Assembly (NCBI GenBank): GCA_016463765.1
Contig: JAEMQS010000002.1
Location: 62,001 to 126,000, forward strand
DNA length: 64,000 nt
DNA from: Solirubrobacteraceae bacterium
Lineage (GTDB): Bacteria; Actinomycetota; Thermoleophilia; Solirubrobacterales; Solirubrobacteraceae
Direction of reading: 5' to 3'
Shown piece after piece: positions 16,008 through 24,618 of this stretch. Both the position numbers and the translations under genes were made by a program. The notes below the pieces were generated by a model, which was given only the letters and a program-made list of their open reading frames with translations, was not told the origin of the DNA and searched no databases. How positions within the stretch are numbered: the first letter of the stretch is position 1; each line of letters starts with the position of its first letter.

Positions 16008-16646
16008 GTGGCTCGACCCCGGGAGTATCTCCATCGCCTGACAAGTGCGCCTGCGGCCGCCCCCGCTCGCTCGCTGGCCCTGCGAGCACTCGCCATCAGG
16101 GAGTTCGACGCCGGCAGGGTCAGCGTCCCGTCAGAACGTGCCAAGCGCCGGCACCTCGTCGAACTCCTCCGCACCGGAGGGCATCGCGTCTTCATCGAGT
16201 CGGGCACGTATCTGGGCGACACCGTCGCGTACGTCCTGCCGTACGTCGACGAGATCACGTCGATTGAGATCGACCAGCAGCTCTACGACCGTGCCCGAGC
16301 GCGATTCGCCGGTGTGGAGGGCGTGACGCTCATCCTCGGCGATGGGCTGGAGGAGGTCCCAGCGGTCGTGGCGCGACTCGAACGCCCGCCGCTGGTGTGG
16401 CTCGACGGTCACGCGTCGGGCGGCGTCACGAGCCACGGCACGCATCTCGAGCCTGCGCTGGAGATCCTCCTTCGGATGCGCGATGCCGGGATGCCGCCTT
16501 CGACGACGATCGTCATCGACGACCTGCGCGTGTTCGGCCGTCTGGAGGGGTACCCCGCCCTCGAGCAGCTCCTCGCTACCGTCCTTGAGACGTTCCCTGA
16601 GGCCAGGCTCACCGCGGGCCTCGATTCTCTGGTGATCAGCACCTAG
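16008..16646 (+). CDS. Rossmann-fold methyltransferase-like protein (212 aa)
   Basis: Probable SAM-dependent methyltransferase. Phe-Ile-Glu-Ser-Gly-Thr-Tyr-Leu-Gly-Asp-Thr near residue 62 reads as a modified SAM-binding loop, followed by Ser-Ile-Glu-Ile-Asp as the ribose-binding acid and Val-Trp-Leu-Asp-Gly-His-Ala-Ser-Gly-Gly near 132, a segment seen in small O-methyltransferase-like proteins of biosynthetic clusters. GTG at 16008 is set by the TAGGGT hexamer; the open frame runs much further upstream but only as a shadow of the opposite gene. The divergent partner is the DUF268 protein. Confidence 0.68.
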   Translation: MARPREYLHRLTSAPAAAPARSLALRALAIREFDAGRVSVPSERAKRRHLVELLRTGGHRVFIESGTYLGDTVAYVLPYVDEITSIEIDQQLYDRARARFAGVEGVTLILGDGLEEVPAVVARLERPPLVWLDGHASGGVTSHGTHLEPALEILLRMRDAGMPPSTTIVIDDLRVFGRLEGYPALEQLLATVLETFPEARLTAGLDSLVIST

Positions 16647-16656
16647 CACGCCCTGT

Positions 16657-16672
16657 CGCCGACACCTCGGCG
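16657..16672 (+). terminator. hairpin after the gene ending at 16646
   Basis: Perfect 6-bp stem (CGCCGA, loop CACC, TCGGCG) 10 nt past the stop codon, followed by TT and, 9 nt later, TTTT. Confidence 0.5.
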
Positions 16673-16711
16673 TTCCCGCACCTTTTCGCCCCGGCTCGCG
16701 TTCCCTTCCCG

Positions 16712-18682
16712 ATGCCCTCTCCGCCCCCCACCGCTTCTCTCCGCGACCGCGGCGACGAGCACACGGAGCAGCCCAACGCGCCGGCGTCTTCGGCACAGGC
16801 CCCCACGTCGGGATCGCGACGCTGGGTGCGGCTGGCACTCGCCATTCTCGCCGTGGTGCTGCTGGCAGGCGCCTTGTCGCCCGCCCTGGGCAGCGGTATG
16901 CGCGGTGACGACTCCCACGTGTCGATCGACCTCGAGGGCCACCGCGCCTACACCGGCGAGTCCCTTCCGTCGTACATCCTGGGTCAGCTCGAAGCAGGTA
17001 TCGACGGCGGCCGCCCGATGCCGATTGGGGTCACGCAAGGACTGACCTTCGCCTCGGTCATGAACGAGCGACTGCCCTACAAGCTCGGCATCGTCGTACT
17101 CGCCCTCGCAGCCGTCGGGATGCTCTGGATCTTCCTCCGCCGCCTCGGGCTCGCGTCGCTGCCGACCTTCCTGGTGGTCTGCGTCGCGTTCATGCTCTCC
17201 CTGCAGTTCCGAGCGACACATGACCCGGTGCTCGGCTACGCCGGGACGCCACAGATGAGCATGCTCATCCTGTTCAGCGGGTTGTGGGCATACCTCCGGT
17301 ACCTCCAGGGCGACAGCCGGAAGTGGTACGTGCTCTCGCTGCTCCTGGCGGTGGCGCTCGTCCTCAATTACGAGGCGAATCCGCCGCTCGTGCTCGCCTT
17401 CGCCTGCCTCCACCTCGGGCATGACGCGCGACGCACCCACTCGTGGCGCACGGCGGTCCCGTTCCTCGCTATCGGCGCGGCGATGACGTTGACGTCCGTC
17501 TATACGCACAGCACGACCACCGCGCCCGGCGGCTACGAAGCTGCACTCGACATCTTCACCATCGTGCAGGTCGCGCTCCGTCAAGCCGTATCCGGCATCC
17601 CGGGCGTGTTCTTCGTCTCGGGCTCCCAGGGACTCCTCGCCGACCCGACGCGCGCCGAGCTCGTCGCCGCGCTCTGGCGCGCTGCACTCCTCGGCCTGGT
17701 GCTGGTCGCGGCGCTGCTCATGGTGCGAGGGACATCGCCAAAGGGAGCCGCTCGCGCCGGGATCCTGCCGGCCGCAGGGATCGGCGTCGTCCTGATGTCG
17801 TGCTCAGGCCTGTACATCTCCCTCGCGGCCCAGCACCAGCAGCTCATCGGCCTGGGCGGTGGGCACCTCGCGACGTTCGCGGGGACGCTCGGATTCGTGC
17901 TGGTCGCAGTCGCCGCGTGGACGCTGTGGGGATCGAGGCTCGCAGCGTCGGGCCTTGCGATTGCCGGCGTCGCACTCGTCGCCAGCGGGCTGGCGTTCGC
18001 CTCGCAGTACTCGAATCTCCGGGTCGTCGCCATCGAACGTCCTGGCATCGAGCAGCGAGACCTTACGCGCGCCGCCCTGAAGCAGGGCATCCTCGACGAC
18101 GTCCCCCCGGCGACGACGGTCTACGTGAGCAACAGAGACCTCGGCTGGGCCTTCGGCAACCTCATCTTCTACGGCGGGACGATCGACTATCTCGCCTACC
18201 TGCAAACCGGCACGGCGTACGACATTCGCCCGGACGCGCCACCGGGGCCGACCTGCGATTCCAGCACCACGTTCCCCGTGCAGGACTGCGCCAGCGTGTC
18301 GCGCTCAGTCGCCGTGTTCGCACCGCGGGCGTCCCAGAACGGTGGCACCGCGATCCTCGCCGAGGGCATGCCATCCGGCGCGGTCGACCGCGTCAACCCC
18401 CGCCGGATCACGGTGCTCGCCCGCGGCGTCTCCGCCCAGGGCGCGACACCCGCGCTCATCGGGACACGCCGGAACGGCCGGCCGTGGACAGCGAACGCCG
18501 TCCGGTGGACGCGTCAGGACGCCGGCGAGGGCTGGGTGCGGTACGAGACAACACTGCCGAGGTCCGGCGGACCGCTGGCGTGGACCCTGACCGATCCCAG
18601 GTCGGCGGTGGACTTCAATAACTCGACACGGACTCCCGGACAGTCGGTCCGGATGTTCGGCACCAAGCACCTGCTCCCCTGA
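16712..18682 (+). CDS. polytopic membrane protein, possible GT-C glycosyltransferase or polymerase
   Basis: A 656-residue protein with a cytoplasmic Ser/Pro/Ala-rich N-terminus, a first membrane segment near residues 41-60, then an extracytoplasmic Gly-Asp-Asp-Ser-His motif near 68 and roughly ten more hydrophobic segments up to about residue 430. A soluble C-terminal part of about 220 residues follows. An acidic pair in the first external loop after the first helix is the usual position of the catalytic acid in GT-C enzymes, but no family was recognised. The soluble end contains two cysteines (Pro-Thr-Cys-Asp, Gln-Asp-Cys-Ala) that may pair outside the membrane. Start ATG has no evident Shine-Dalgarno. 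Confidence 0.65.
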   Translation: MPSPPPTASLRDRGDEHTEQPNAPASSAQAPTSGSRRWVRLALAILAVVLLAGALSPALGSGMRGDDSHVSIDLEGHRAYTGESLPSYILGQLEAGIDGGRPMPIGVTQGLTFASVMNERLPYKLGIVVLALAAVGMLWIFLRRLGLASLPTFLVVCVAFMLSLQFRATHDPVLGYAGTPQMSMLILFSGLWAYLRYLQGDSRKWYVLSLLLAVALVLNYEANPPLVLAFACLHLGHDARRTHSWRTAVPFLAIGAAMTLTSVYTHSTTTAPGGYEAALDIFTIVQVALRQAVSGIPGVFFVSGSQGLLADPTRAELVAALWRAALLGLVLVAALLMVRGTSPKGAARAGILPAAGIGVVLMSCSGLYISLAAQHQQLIGLGGGHLATFAGTLGFVLVAVAAWTLWGSRLAASGLAIAGVALVASGLAFASQYSNLRVVAIERPGIEQRDLTRAALKQGILDDVPPATTVYVSNRDLGWAFGNLIFYGGTIDYLAYLQTGTAYDIRPDAPPGPTCDSSTTFPVQDCASVSRSVAVFAPRASQNGGTAILAEGMPSGAVDRVNPRRITVLARGVSAQGATPALIGTRRNGRPWTANAVRWTRQDAGEGWVRYETTLPRSGGPLAWTLTDPRSAVDFNNSTRTPGQSVRMFGTKHLLP

Positions 18683-18701
18683 GCACCGACGCCGCCCTCC
18701 G

Positions 18702-21700
18702 TCACACGGTGATCGTCACGCACGCCACCGCACGGGCGGCCGCTGCTGCGTCGTCCACGGGCGTGGCGTCGGCCATGTAGTCCCGGTACCGGACCCCCGC
18801 GGCTTCCTCGGGCGTGGCGCGCTGCCAGCCGTCGGACAGGTAACGGAAGATCTCGACCCGGCGACGGTCTGCCGGGACGTCGGCGAGGAGCGCGTCCAGG
18901 TCGCCAGCGTCGAGGATACGCAGCCACCCCAGCCGCTCGCTGCGACCGAACGGCACGGTCAGAAGCACTCGGCCGCCGGGGCGCGTGACGCGCAGGAGCT
19001 CGGCCAGCGCGCGACACGCTTCGACTGCCGGATCCTCGGCGACTGCCGCGACGTCCTCACCCGCACCGTAGTAGGTGTTGTCCATTCCGACGTGCTCGAG
19101 CGTCGACACGCAGACCGTCGTGTCAAAGCTGCCGTCCTCGAACGGCAGGTCGCGAAGGTCGGCGTCGAGGTAGGTGATGTCCTGCTCGGGAAAAGTCTCG
19201 TCCTCGGTGACGAGCGTCGCGATCGTCAGCGCGTCGAAGCGAGGGCGGAAGCGCTCGACGATATGTGCGTGGTTGAGCACCGAGCCGGCGTCGAGCACGC
19301 GGCCCTGCGGATCCTGCGCGAGCAGCCACGGATACTCGATGACCCGCTCGTCGAGGCCCACTCCGTACGCGGGGGGCAGCGGTTCGCCTGCGCGGAACCA
19401 ACGCTGGAATGCGGGGTCGTCTAGCGCGACGGTGACGAACGCCCGGTGCAGCGCGTTGTAGGCGTGGGTCCAGGGACGGTCCGGCACCGGCAGGTCGAAC
19501 GCCCGGGCCTGTAGGCGGTGCAGCCCGTGTCCGAGGTCCTGCAGCTCGCGCCGGACATCCTCAGCCATCCGCTCGCGGGCCTCTTGCTCGGCGCCCAGCC
19601 GTTCCTGGAGTGCCGCGGCCTTGGTCTCGTGGCTGCGCAGCTCGAGCGCTATCTGCGCCTCGAACGCCGCGGTCCGGGTATGCAGGACGGCCAGTGCGTC
19701 GGCCACCCGCTGATCGCTGCGGACAACGGCGTCAGCCAGGTCACGGTTGATGCGGTCCTGATGCCAGGTGTAGGGCAGCATGACCCTCCGCACAGCGCTG
19801 CGACCGAACGCACCCAGCCGACCGAGCCGTGACCGGGCGCCTGGGAAGTGCGTGCGCAGGTCGATCCCCGCCCGTGCGTACTCAGATCGTTCGATGAGCC
19901 AGTCGCCGACCTCGGTGCGCAGCTGCGCCGGGGGGAGCTGCGCCTCGAGGACCTCGAGACGCCGGCGCATGGCCCACCCGGCGGCCTCTGGGGCGTACCT
20001 CTCGCGCAGCGCCTGTGCGCCGCGCGCACCACGGCGGGCCGCATCCTCAGGGTCGTCGAACGCGGCGCGCATCGCCTGTGCCGCGTCATCGAGATCCGGC
20101 TCCGCCCAGACCGCGTCCGCCGGGTAGGGCCCGGCACCGGGGCCCACCTCGACCAGGTCGTGCCCGACGAGCCAGCCCGTGTGCTCGTCGACGAAGTCGA
20201 GGTTGCCGGAGTACCCCGTCGCGATCACGGGCTTTCCGTGCCACATGGCCTCCGCCATGGTCAGCCCGAACCCCTCGGAACGATGCAGGGAGACGTAGCA
20301 GTCCCCGCTCGCCATCAGGCGGTCCTTGTCCCGGGCGGGCAGATACTCGTCCATCACGTGGATGTCCGGCCGGCCGGCCGCCGCCTGGACGACCTGGGCG
20401 TGCAGCTCGGGGTGGCGCGCGTGATTGATCGACTTCAGCACCAGCGCCGCGCCGTCGCCCGGCGCGAATGCGCGGCGATACGCCTCCAGGACAGCCAGCG
20501 GGTTCTTCCGGGCAAAGAGGCTGTTGTAGTCGTACGAGAACAGGAACGTGAACGCGTCGGGCCAGCCGTGCTCGCCGGGCCGCAACGGTGCGGCGTCGTG
20601 CCACTGCAGCGGCAAGGGCATCCGCAGCACCGGCACGGGCGACACCATCGACAGTGCGTCCGCGATGAACTGGCTCCCGACCCACACTTCGTCGACGTGC
20701 GCGAACGCGTCCATGAACGCCGCAGGGAAGGCAGCGAGCTCCCACCACCACACACCCACGGTCTTACGCCCGGCGAAGAATCGCTCCCCAGCCTGCTCGG
20801 CGAACGACGGCACCATGTCGGCGTTGACGCAGACGATGTTCAGCGGGAAGGGCGCGCTCAGGTCATCGACAGCGACGTAGTGATGGTCCTGCCGGCTCGA
20901 CTCGACGGGCAGCGCGAGCGGATGCACAGGGACAGCGGCGCGGTCCAGCCCGCCGATGACCTGCCGGGCGACCTCGGCGACTCCCAGTTCGGCTCGCAGA
21001 TACCCCGCAACGTTCGCGCCGAAGCGGCGCTCGGGCGCCGCAGGCTCGGCGGCGGATGCCCCAGCGACAGCGGGGGCCACGGGGTCGGTCACCCCACCCG
21101 GCGGGAGGAGCGCCTCGGGGATCGAGGCGCGGCCGTCGTTCCAGCACCACTGCCGAAACGCGGCGGCATCCGCCGACCCGACGTGCGGGAACGCCTGCTG
21201 GAGGTCGCCCCGCTGCGCCCATACGGCGTATAGGTAGCGGCTGATCGCGTTGGCCTCCGGCGCGGGCTGACCCAGCCAGGCGAGGAACTCCGCCTCCCCC
21301 TGTGCATCCGCCGGCGGCGTTGTCAGGTCACCGCTGTCCCGGGCCTTGCGGTACAGCAACCGCATCAGGGGATCGATCCGAAGTCCCGAGGGCAGGACGT
21401 CGAGCTCGTACGGCAGCGTACGCGCCGCCTCGTAACCCGCAGCGCCGAGCGCGCCCGCGTACTCCTCACAGATCGTCTGCAGCGCCGGATGCTGCACGAG
21501 TCGCACGCGGTTCTGGTGCTTGCTCAGCTCGTCGGGCCGGTCGGGCGAGAACCCGCTGAAGTGAAAGAAGCGCAGCGGACGGCCGTTGACGCGGTAGCCA
21601 TCGTCCTCTCGCGTCAACGCACGGGTGGCGAAGTTCCAGTACGCGATGTTGTACGACGGGTCACGCAGGATGCTGACCTCCGGGATGAGCCCGGGGACGA

Positions 21701-22289
21701 AGTCGATCCAGCGCTGGTCTACGAACAGCCCTTCTCCGGGCGCGACGATGCAGTCGGTGCGCAACCGCTCGGCCCACCAGTCCAGCAGCCCGTCTGCCTG
21801 CGGCGAGGCCGAGAGGCCGATGAAGCCGAGGTTGAACGACCCGGCGACGAGAATGGCCTGCTCGTTGGGGACACGCCCGTCGCGGGGCATGGGCTCCGTC
21901 AGGTGGGGCGTGAGGACGACGGGGTGCTCCTCGAGCGCCGCCTCGAGCTCCGTCATGCGGCTGTAGACGCGGATGTCTGGATCGAAGTACGCGATGCCGC
22001 TGCCGTCGTCGTGCTCAGCGAGCATGTGACGGAGCAGCCACGGCTTGACCGCCGTCGAGAGCTCGAGCACGTCGTACCGCGTGGCGAGGTCGGCGAACTC
22101 CCCCTCGGCGAACGGGAGCTCGGCGGGCGTCACGAGGGTGAACGGCTCGTCGTCGCCCTGGAGGTGGCCATCGTGCTCATCGATGACGAGGACGACGCAC
22201 TCGGAGCCCGGGTGGTGCTCGCGGAATGACGCGGCGAGCACCCTTGCGTGCGCCAGGTAATTGTGAGCGATGATCGTGCAGATGTTCAT
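18702..22289 (-). CDS. three-domain glycosyltransferase / glycosyltransferase / methyltransferase
   Basis: A very long protein (1195 aa) that joins three enzymes. Residues 1-300 look like a GT-A, GT8-like transferase: Met-Asn-Ile-Cys-Thr-Ile-Ile-Ala at the start, Tyr-Phe-Asp-Pro-Asp-Ile (DxD) near 100, and Phe-Asn-Leu-Gly-Phe-Ile-Gly. Residues 420-790 are a GT4 domain with Val-Gly-Val-Trp-Trp-Trp-Glu-Leu, Phe-Ala-Arg-Lys-Asn-Pro and Arg-Ser-Glu-Gly-Phe-Gly-Leu-Thr-Met-Ala-Glu-Ala-Met near 670. After a helical, probably coiled-coil spacer (about 830-940), residues 970-1195 form a methyltransferase-like domain with Val-Leu-Asp-Ala-Gly-Ser-Val-Leu-Asn-His and Val-Ser-Thr-Leu-Glu-His-Val-Gly. The C-terminal glycine loop is degenerate. 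It may add and cap sugars for the adjacent Wzt/Wzm exporter. Confidence 0.8.
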   Translation of the reverse strand: MNICTIIAHNYLAHARVLAASFREHHPGSECVVLVIDEHDGHLQGDDEPFTLVTPAELPFAEGEFADLATRYDVLELSTAVKPWLLRHMLAEHDDGSGIAYFDPDIRVYSRMTELEAALEEHPVVLTPHLTEPMPRDGRVPNEQAILVAGSFNLGFIGLSASPQADGLLDWWAERLRTDCIVAPGEGLFVDQRWIDFVPGLIPEVSILRDPSYNIAYWNFATRALTREDDGYRVNGRPLRFFHFSGFSPDRPDELSKHQNRVRLVQHPALQTICEEYAGALGAAGYEAARTLPYELDVLPSGLRIDPLMRLLYRKARDSGDLTTPPADAQGEAEFLAWLGQPAPEANAISRYLYAVWAQRGDLQQAFPHVGSADAAAFRQWCWNDGRASIPEALLPPGGVTDPVAPAVAGASAAEPAAPERRFGANVAGYLRAELGVAEVARQVIGGLDRAAVPVHPLALPVESSRQDHHYVAVDDLSAPFPLNIVCVNADMVPSFAEQAGERFFAGRKTVGVWWWELAAFPAAFMDAFAHVDEVWVGSQFIADALSMVSPVPVLRMPLPLQWHDAAPLRPGEHGWPDAFTFLFSYDYNSLFARKNPLAVLEAYRRAFAPGDGAALVLKSINHARHPELHAQVVQAAAGRPDIHVMDEYLPARDKDRLMASGDCYVSLHRSEGFGLTMAEAMWHGKPVIATGYSGNLDFVDEHTGWLVGHDLVEVGPGAGPYPADAVWAEPDLDDAAQAMRAAFDDPEDAARRGARGAQALRERYAPEAAGWAMRRRLEVLEAQLPPAQLRTEVGDWLIERSEYARAGIDLRTHFPGARSRLGRLGAFGRSAVRRVMLPYTWHQDRINRDLADAVVRSDQRVADALAVLHTRTAAFEAQIALELRSHETKAAALQERLGAEQEARERMAEDVRRELQDLGHGLHRLQARAFDLPVPDRPWTHAYNALHRAFVTVALDDPAFQRWFRAGEPLPPAYGVGLDERVIEYPWLLAQDPQGRVLDAGSVLNHAHIVERFRPRFDALTIATLVTEDETFPEQDITYLDADLRDLPFEDGSFDTTVCVSTLEHVGMDNTYYGAGEDVAAVAEDPAVEACRALAELLRVTRPGGRVLLTVPFGRSERLGWLRILDAGDLDALLADVPADRRRVEIFRYLSDGWQRATPEEAAGVRYRDYMADATPVDDAAAAARAVACVTITV

Positions 22290-22348
22290 GACGGGACCGG
22301 CGAGGGCGTTGGATCGCGCCGGCCTGCACCTCGCTCGCCAAGTGGTCG

Positions 22349-22354
22349 AGCCTA
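22349..22354 (-). promoter_or_regulatory. possible -10 element of the three-domain gene
   Basis: Reverse-strand TAGGCT, 59 nt before the ATG at 22289; a longer leader than elsewhere in the window, so uncertain. Confidence 0.25.
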
Positions 22355-22419
22355 CACGCGAGGGCGCGGAGGCAGCATCGAGGCGGACCGCAACACAACG
22401 GCCTGCCGCACGTTGTCCC

Positions 22420-22425
22420 TAGTCT
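22420..22425 (+). promoter_or_regulatory. -10 hexamer of the ABC exporter operon
   Basis: TAGTCT, 10 nt before the ATG at 22436. Confidence 0.5.
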
Positions 22426-22435
22426 GAGCAACGTC

Positions 22436-23707
22436 ATGGCCAGTGCTTCCACCGACCTTCCCGCCGTCGTCGTCGACGGCGTGTCGAAGAACTTCCGCCT
22501 GCCTCGCGAGCAGGTGCACACGCTGAAGGAGCGTGCGCTGCACCCGTTCCGCAACCCGGGCCACGACGACCTGCTCGCGCTGCGCGACGTCTCGTTCATG
22601 GTCCGCAAGGGCGAGTTCTTCGGGATCTGTGGCCGCAACGGCTCCGGGAAGTCGACGCTCCTGAAGTGTCTTGCCGGCATCTACTCGACCGACCACGGGC
22701 GCATCTGGATCAACGGCCGGATGTCGACCTTCATCGAACTGGGCGTCGGATTCAACCTTGACCTGCCGGCGCGCGACAACGTCCTCATCAACGCAACCAT
22801 GCTGGGACTCTCGCCCCGCGAGGCGCGGAAGCGCTTCGACGCGGTCATGGACTTCTCTGAGCTCCACGACTATGCCGAGCTCAAGCTCAAGAACTACTCC
22901 TCGGGCATGCTCGTCCGTCTCGCCTTCGCAGTCATGATCCAGGTCGACGCCGAGGTCATGCTCATCGACGAAGTGCTGGCGGTTGGCGACGCGTCGTTCC
23001 AGCAGAAATGCTTCGAAGAGTTCGAGAACATCCGTGCGCGCGGTTGCACCGTGCTCCTCGTGACCCACGACATGCCGTCGGTGCAGCGCTTCTGCGACCG
23101 CGCGATGCTCCTTGAGCACGGTCAGATGATCGTCACGGGAGACACCGACGTCGTCGGCAACCGCTACCTCGAGCTGAACTTCAGCGAGGAAGCACGTGCC
23201 GAAGCTGCCGGGCGAGACGCGAACGAGACCTCCGACGGCGTCGACGAAGAGACGGACATGCGCTTTGGCGACGGGCGCGCCGAGATCGTGCGCGCGTGGT
23301 TCGAGGATGCTGACGGTCGCGAAACCGAGCTCCTGCAAGCCCCTGCGCGAGCGACTATCGCCGCGGAGGTCCGCTTCCACGCCGACGTGCAAGATCCGAT
23401 GTTCACCTTCAACGTCGCGAACTACGCGAACAACCAGCTCTTCGGCGGAGCATCAACGTTCACCGAACCGCATCCCGGGCTGTTCCGCGCAGGCGAGACG
23501 GTCATCTACCGCATCGGATTCGACAACGTCCTCCACCAGGACCGGTACGCCCTCACCGCCTCGGTCCAGGTCGGCCACGAGATGCTGGACTACCGCGTGC
23601 GGCTCGCCTCGGCGATGGTGCACAACCTTCACGACAGCGGGTCGCTCATCGAACTGCCGTACACGGTCTCGATCGAACGAGACATCTCCGCGGAGTCGCT
23701 GGCGTGA
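22436..23707 (+). CDS. wzt: polysaccharide ABC exporter ATP-binding protein (Wzt type)
   Basis: ATPase of an ABC-2 exporter for finished glycan chains. The 423-residue protein has an N-terminal nucleotide-binding domain with Gly-Arg-Asn-Gly-Ser-Gly-Lys-Ser-Thr near 68, Tyr-Ser-Ser-Gly-Met as the degenerate signature usual in this subfamily (near 159) and Met-Leu-Ile-Asp-Glu-Val-Leu-Ala-Val-Gly-Asp near 180. The C-terminal 170 residues match the Wzt_C-type beta-sandwich that, in characterised O-antigen exporters, binds the terminal modification of the chain. That fits the methyltransferase-containing neighbour at 18702. The stop overlaps the permease start as GTGA. Confidence 0.88.
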   Translation: MASASTDLPAVVVDGVSKNFRLPREQVHTLKERALHPFRNPGHDDLLALRDVSFMVRKGEFFGICGRNGSGKSTLLKCLAGIYSTDHGRIWINGRMSTFIELGVGFNLDLPARDNVLINATMLGLSPREARKRFDAVMDFSELHDYAELKLKNYSSGMLVRLAFAVMIQVDAEVMLIDEVLAVGDASFQQKCFEEFENIRARGCTVLLVTHDMPSVQRFCDRAMLLEHGQMIVTGDTDVVGNRYLELNFSEEARAEAAGRDANETSDGVDEETDMRFGDGRAEIVRAWFEDADGRETELLQAPARATIAAEVRFHADVQDPMFTFNVANYANNQLFGGASTFTEPHPGLFRAGETVIYRIGFDNVLHQDRYALTASVQVGHEMLDYRVRLASAMVHNLHDSGSLIELPYTVSIERDISAESLA

Positions 23708-24618
23708 CCGTGTCGACCGCCCCGCCACCGGACACGCCGGCGACGCTGCCGAACCTCGCCGAGATCGAGGAGCAGCTCGGACGGCCGATCGAGGGGCCCT
23801 CCGCGACAGGGGGCGATCTGCATCGGCTCGCCCACCTGACATGGACGCTCGGCACGACCGACTTCAAGCTGAAGTTCTTCGGCTCGGTCCTGGGCTATCT
23901 GTGGCAGATCATGCGCCCCCTGCTGCTGTTCGGGGTGCTGTTCCTGGTCTTCTCGGTGTTCCTCGATCTCGGCGCGGACATCGAGTACTACCCGGCCGCG
24001 CTGCTGCTCGGCATCGTGCTCTACACGTTCCTCAGCGAGACCACGTCCGGTTCGGTGCGCTCGCTGGTCACCCGGGAGACGCTCGTCCGGAAGGTGCAGT
24101 TCCCGCGGCTGGCCGTGCCCCTGTCGGTGAGCCTCACCGCGCTGTTCAATCTGGGGTTGAACTTCATCCCCGTGCTCGTCTTCCTGCTCGTGCTGGGCGG
24201 GACGCCGATGTGGTCCTGGCTCGAGATGCCGTTCCTCGTCGCAGCGCTCGGCTTCTTCGCACTCGGCCTGTCGATGTCGCTCTCCGCGCTCTTCGTCCGC
24301 TACCGCGATGTCGAACCGATCTGGGACGTCACCTTGCAGGCGATGTTCTACGCGTCGCCCGTGATCTACCCGATCAACCAGCTGCTGGACAATCCGCAGT
24401 ACGAGACCCTCGGGCACTGGCTGATCCGGCTCAACCCGTTCGCGACGATCCTGCAGCAGGCGCGGCATGCGTTCATCGCTCCGAGCCACATGACTGCCGC
24501 TGAGGCCGTGGGGGGCGCAGCCTGGCTGCTCGTGCCCGCGAGCATCACGGTCGTCGTGATCGTGCTCGGGTTCCGGATCTTCAACCGCGCAGCGCCGCGC
24601 GTGGCCGAAGAGCTCTAG
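23704..24618 (+). CDS. wzm: polysaccharide ABC exporter permease (Wzm type, ABC-2)
   Basis: Transmembrane partner of the Wzt-like ATPase. The 304-residue protein has a soluble N-terminus of about 45 residues, then Leu-Lys-Phe-Phe-Gly-Ser-Val-Leu-Gly-Tyr-Leu-Trp, the amphipathic entry helix typical of ABC-2 exporters. Six hydrophobic segments follow, with Arg-Tyr-Arg-Asp-Val-Glu-Pro-Ile-Trp in the loop after the fourth and a Tyr-Ala-Ser-Pro-Val-Ile-Tyr-Pro segment, both hallmarks of the Wzm/TagG group. GTG at 23704 overlaps the ATPase stop by 4 nt. The last 38 nt overlap the 3' end of the convergent glycosyltransferase gene. Confidence 0.88.
   Translation: MTVSTAPPPDTPATLPNLAEIEEQLGRPIEGPSATGGDLHRLAHLTWTLGTTDFKLKFFGSVLGYLWQIMRPLLLFGVLFLVFSVFLDLGADIEYYPAALLLGIVLYTFLSETTSGSVRSLVTRETLVRKVQFPRLAVPLSVSLTALFNLGLNFIPVLVFLLVLGGTPMWSWLEMPFLVAALGFFALGLSMSLSALFVRYRDVEPIWDVTLQAMFYASPVIYPINQLLDNPQYETLGHWLIRLNPFATILQQARHAFIAPSHMTAAEAVGGAAWLLVPASITVVVIVLGFRIFNRAAPRVAEEL

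Noticed and set aside
19848-21233. 461-codon forward frame inside the three-domain gene
   Set aside because: Antisense shadow; crosses the conserved GT4 domain on the other strand.
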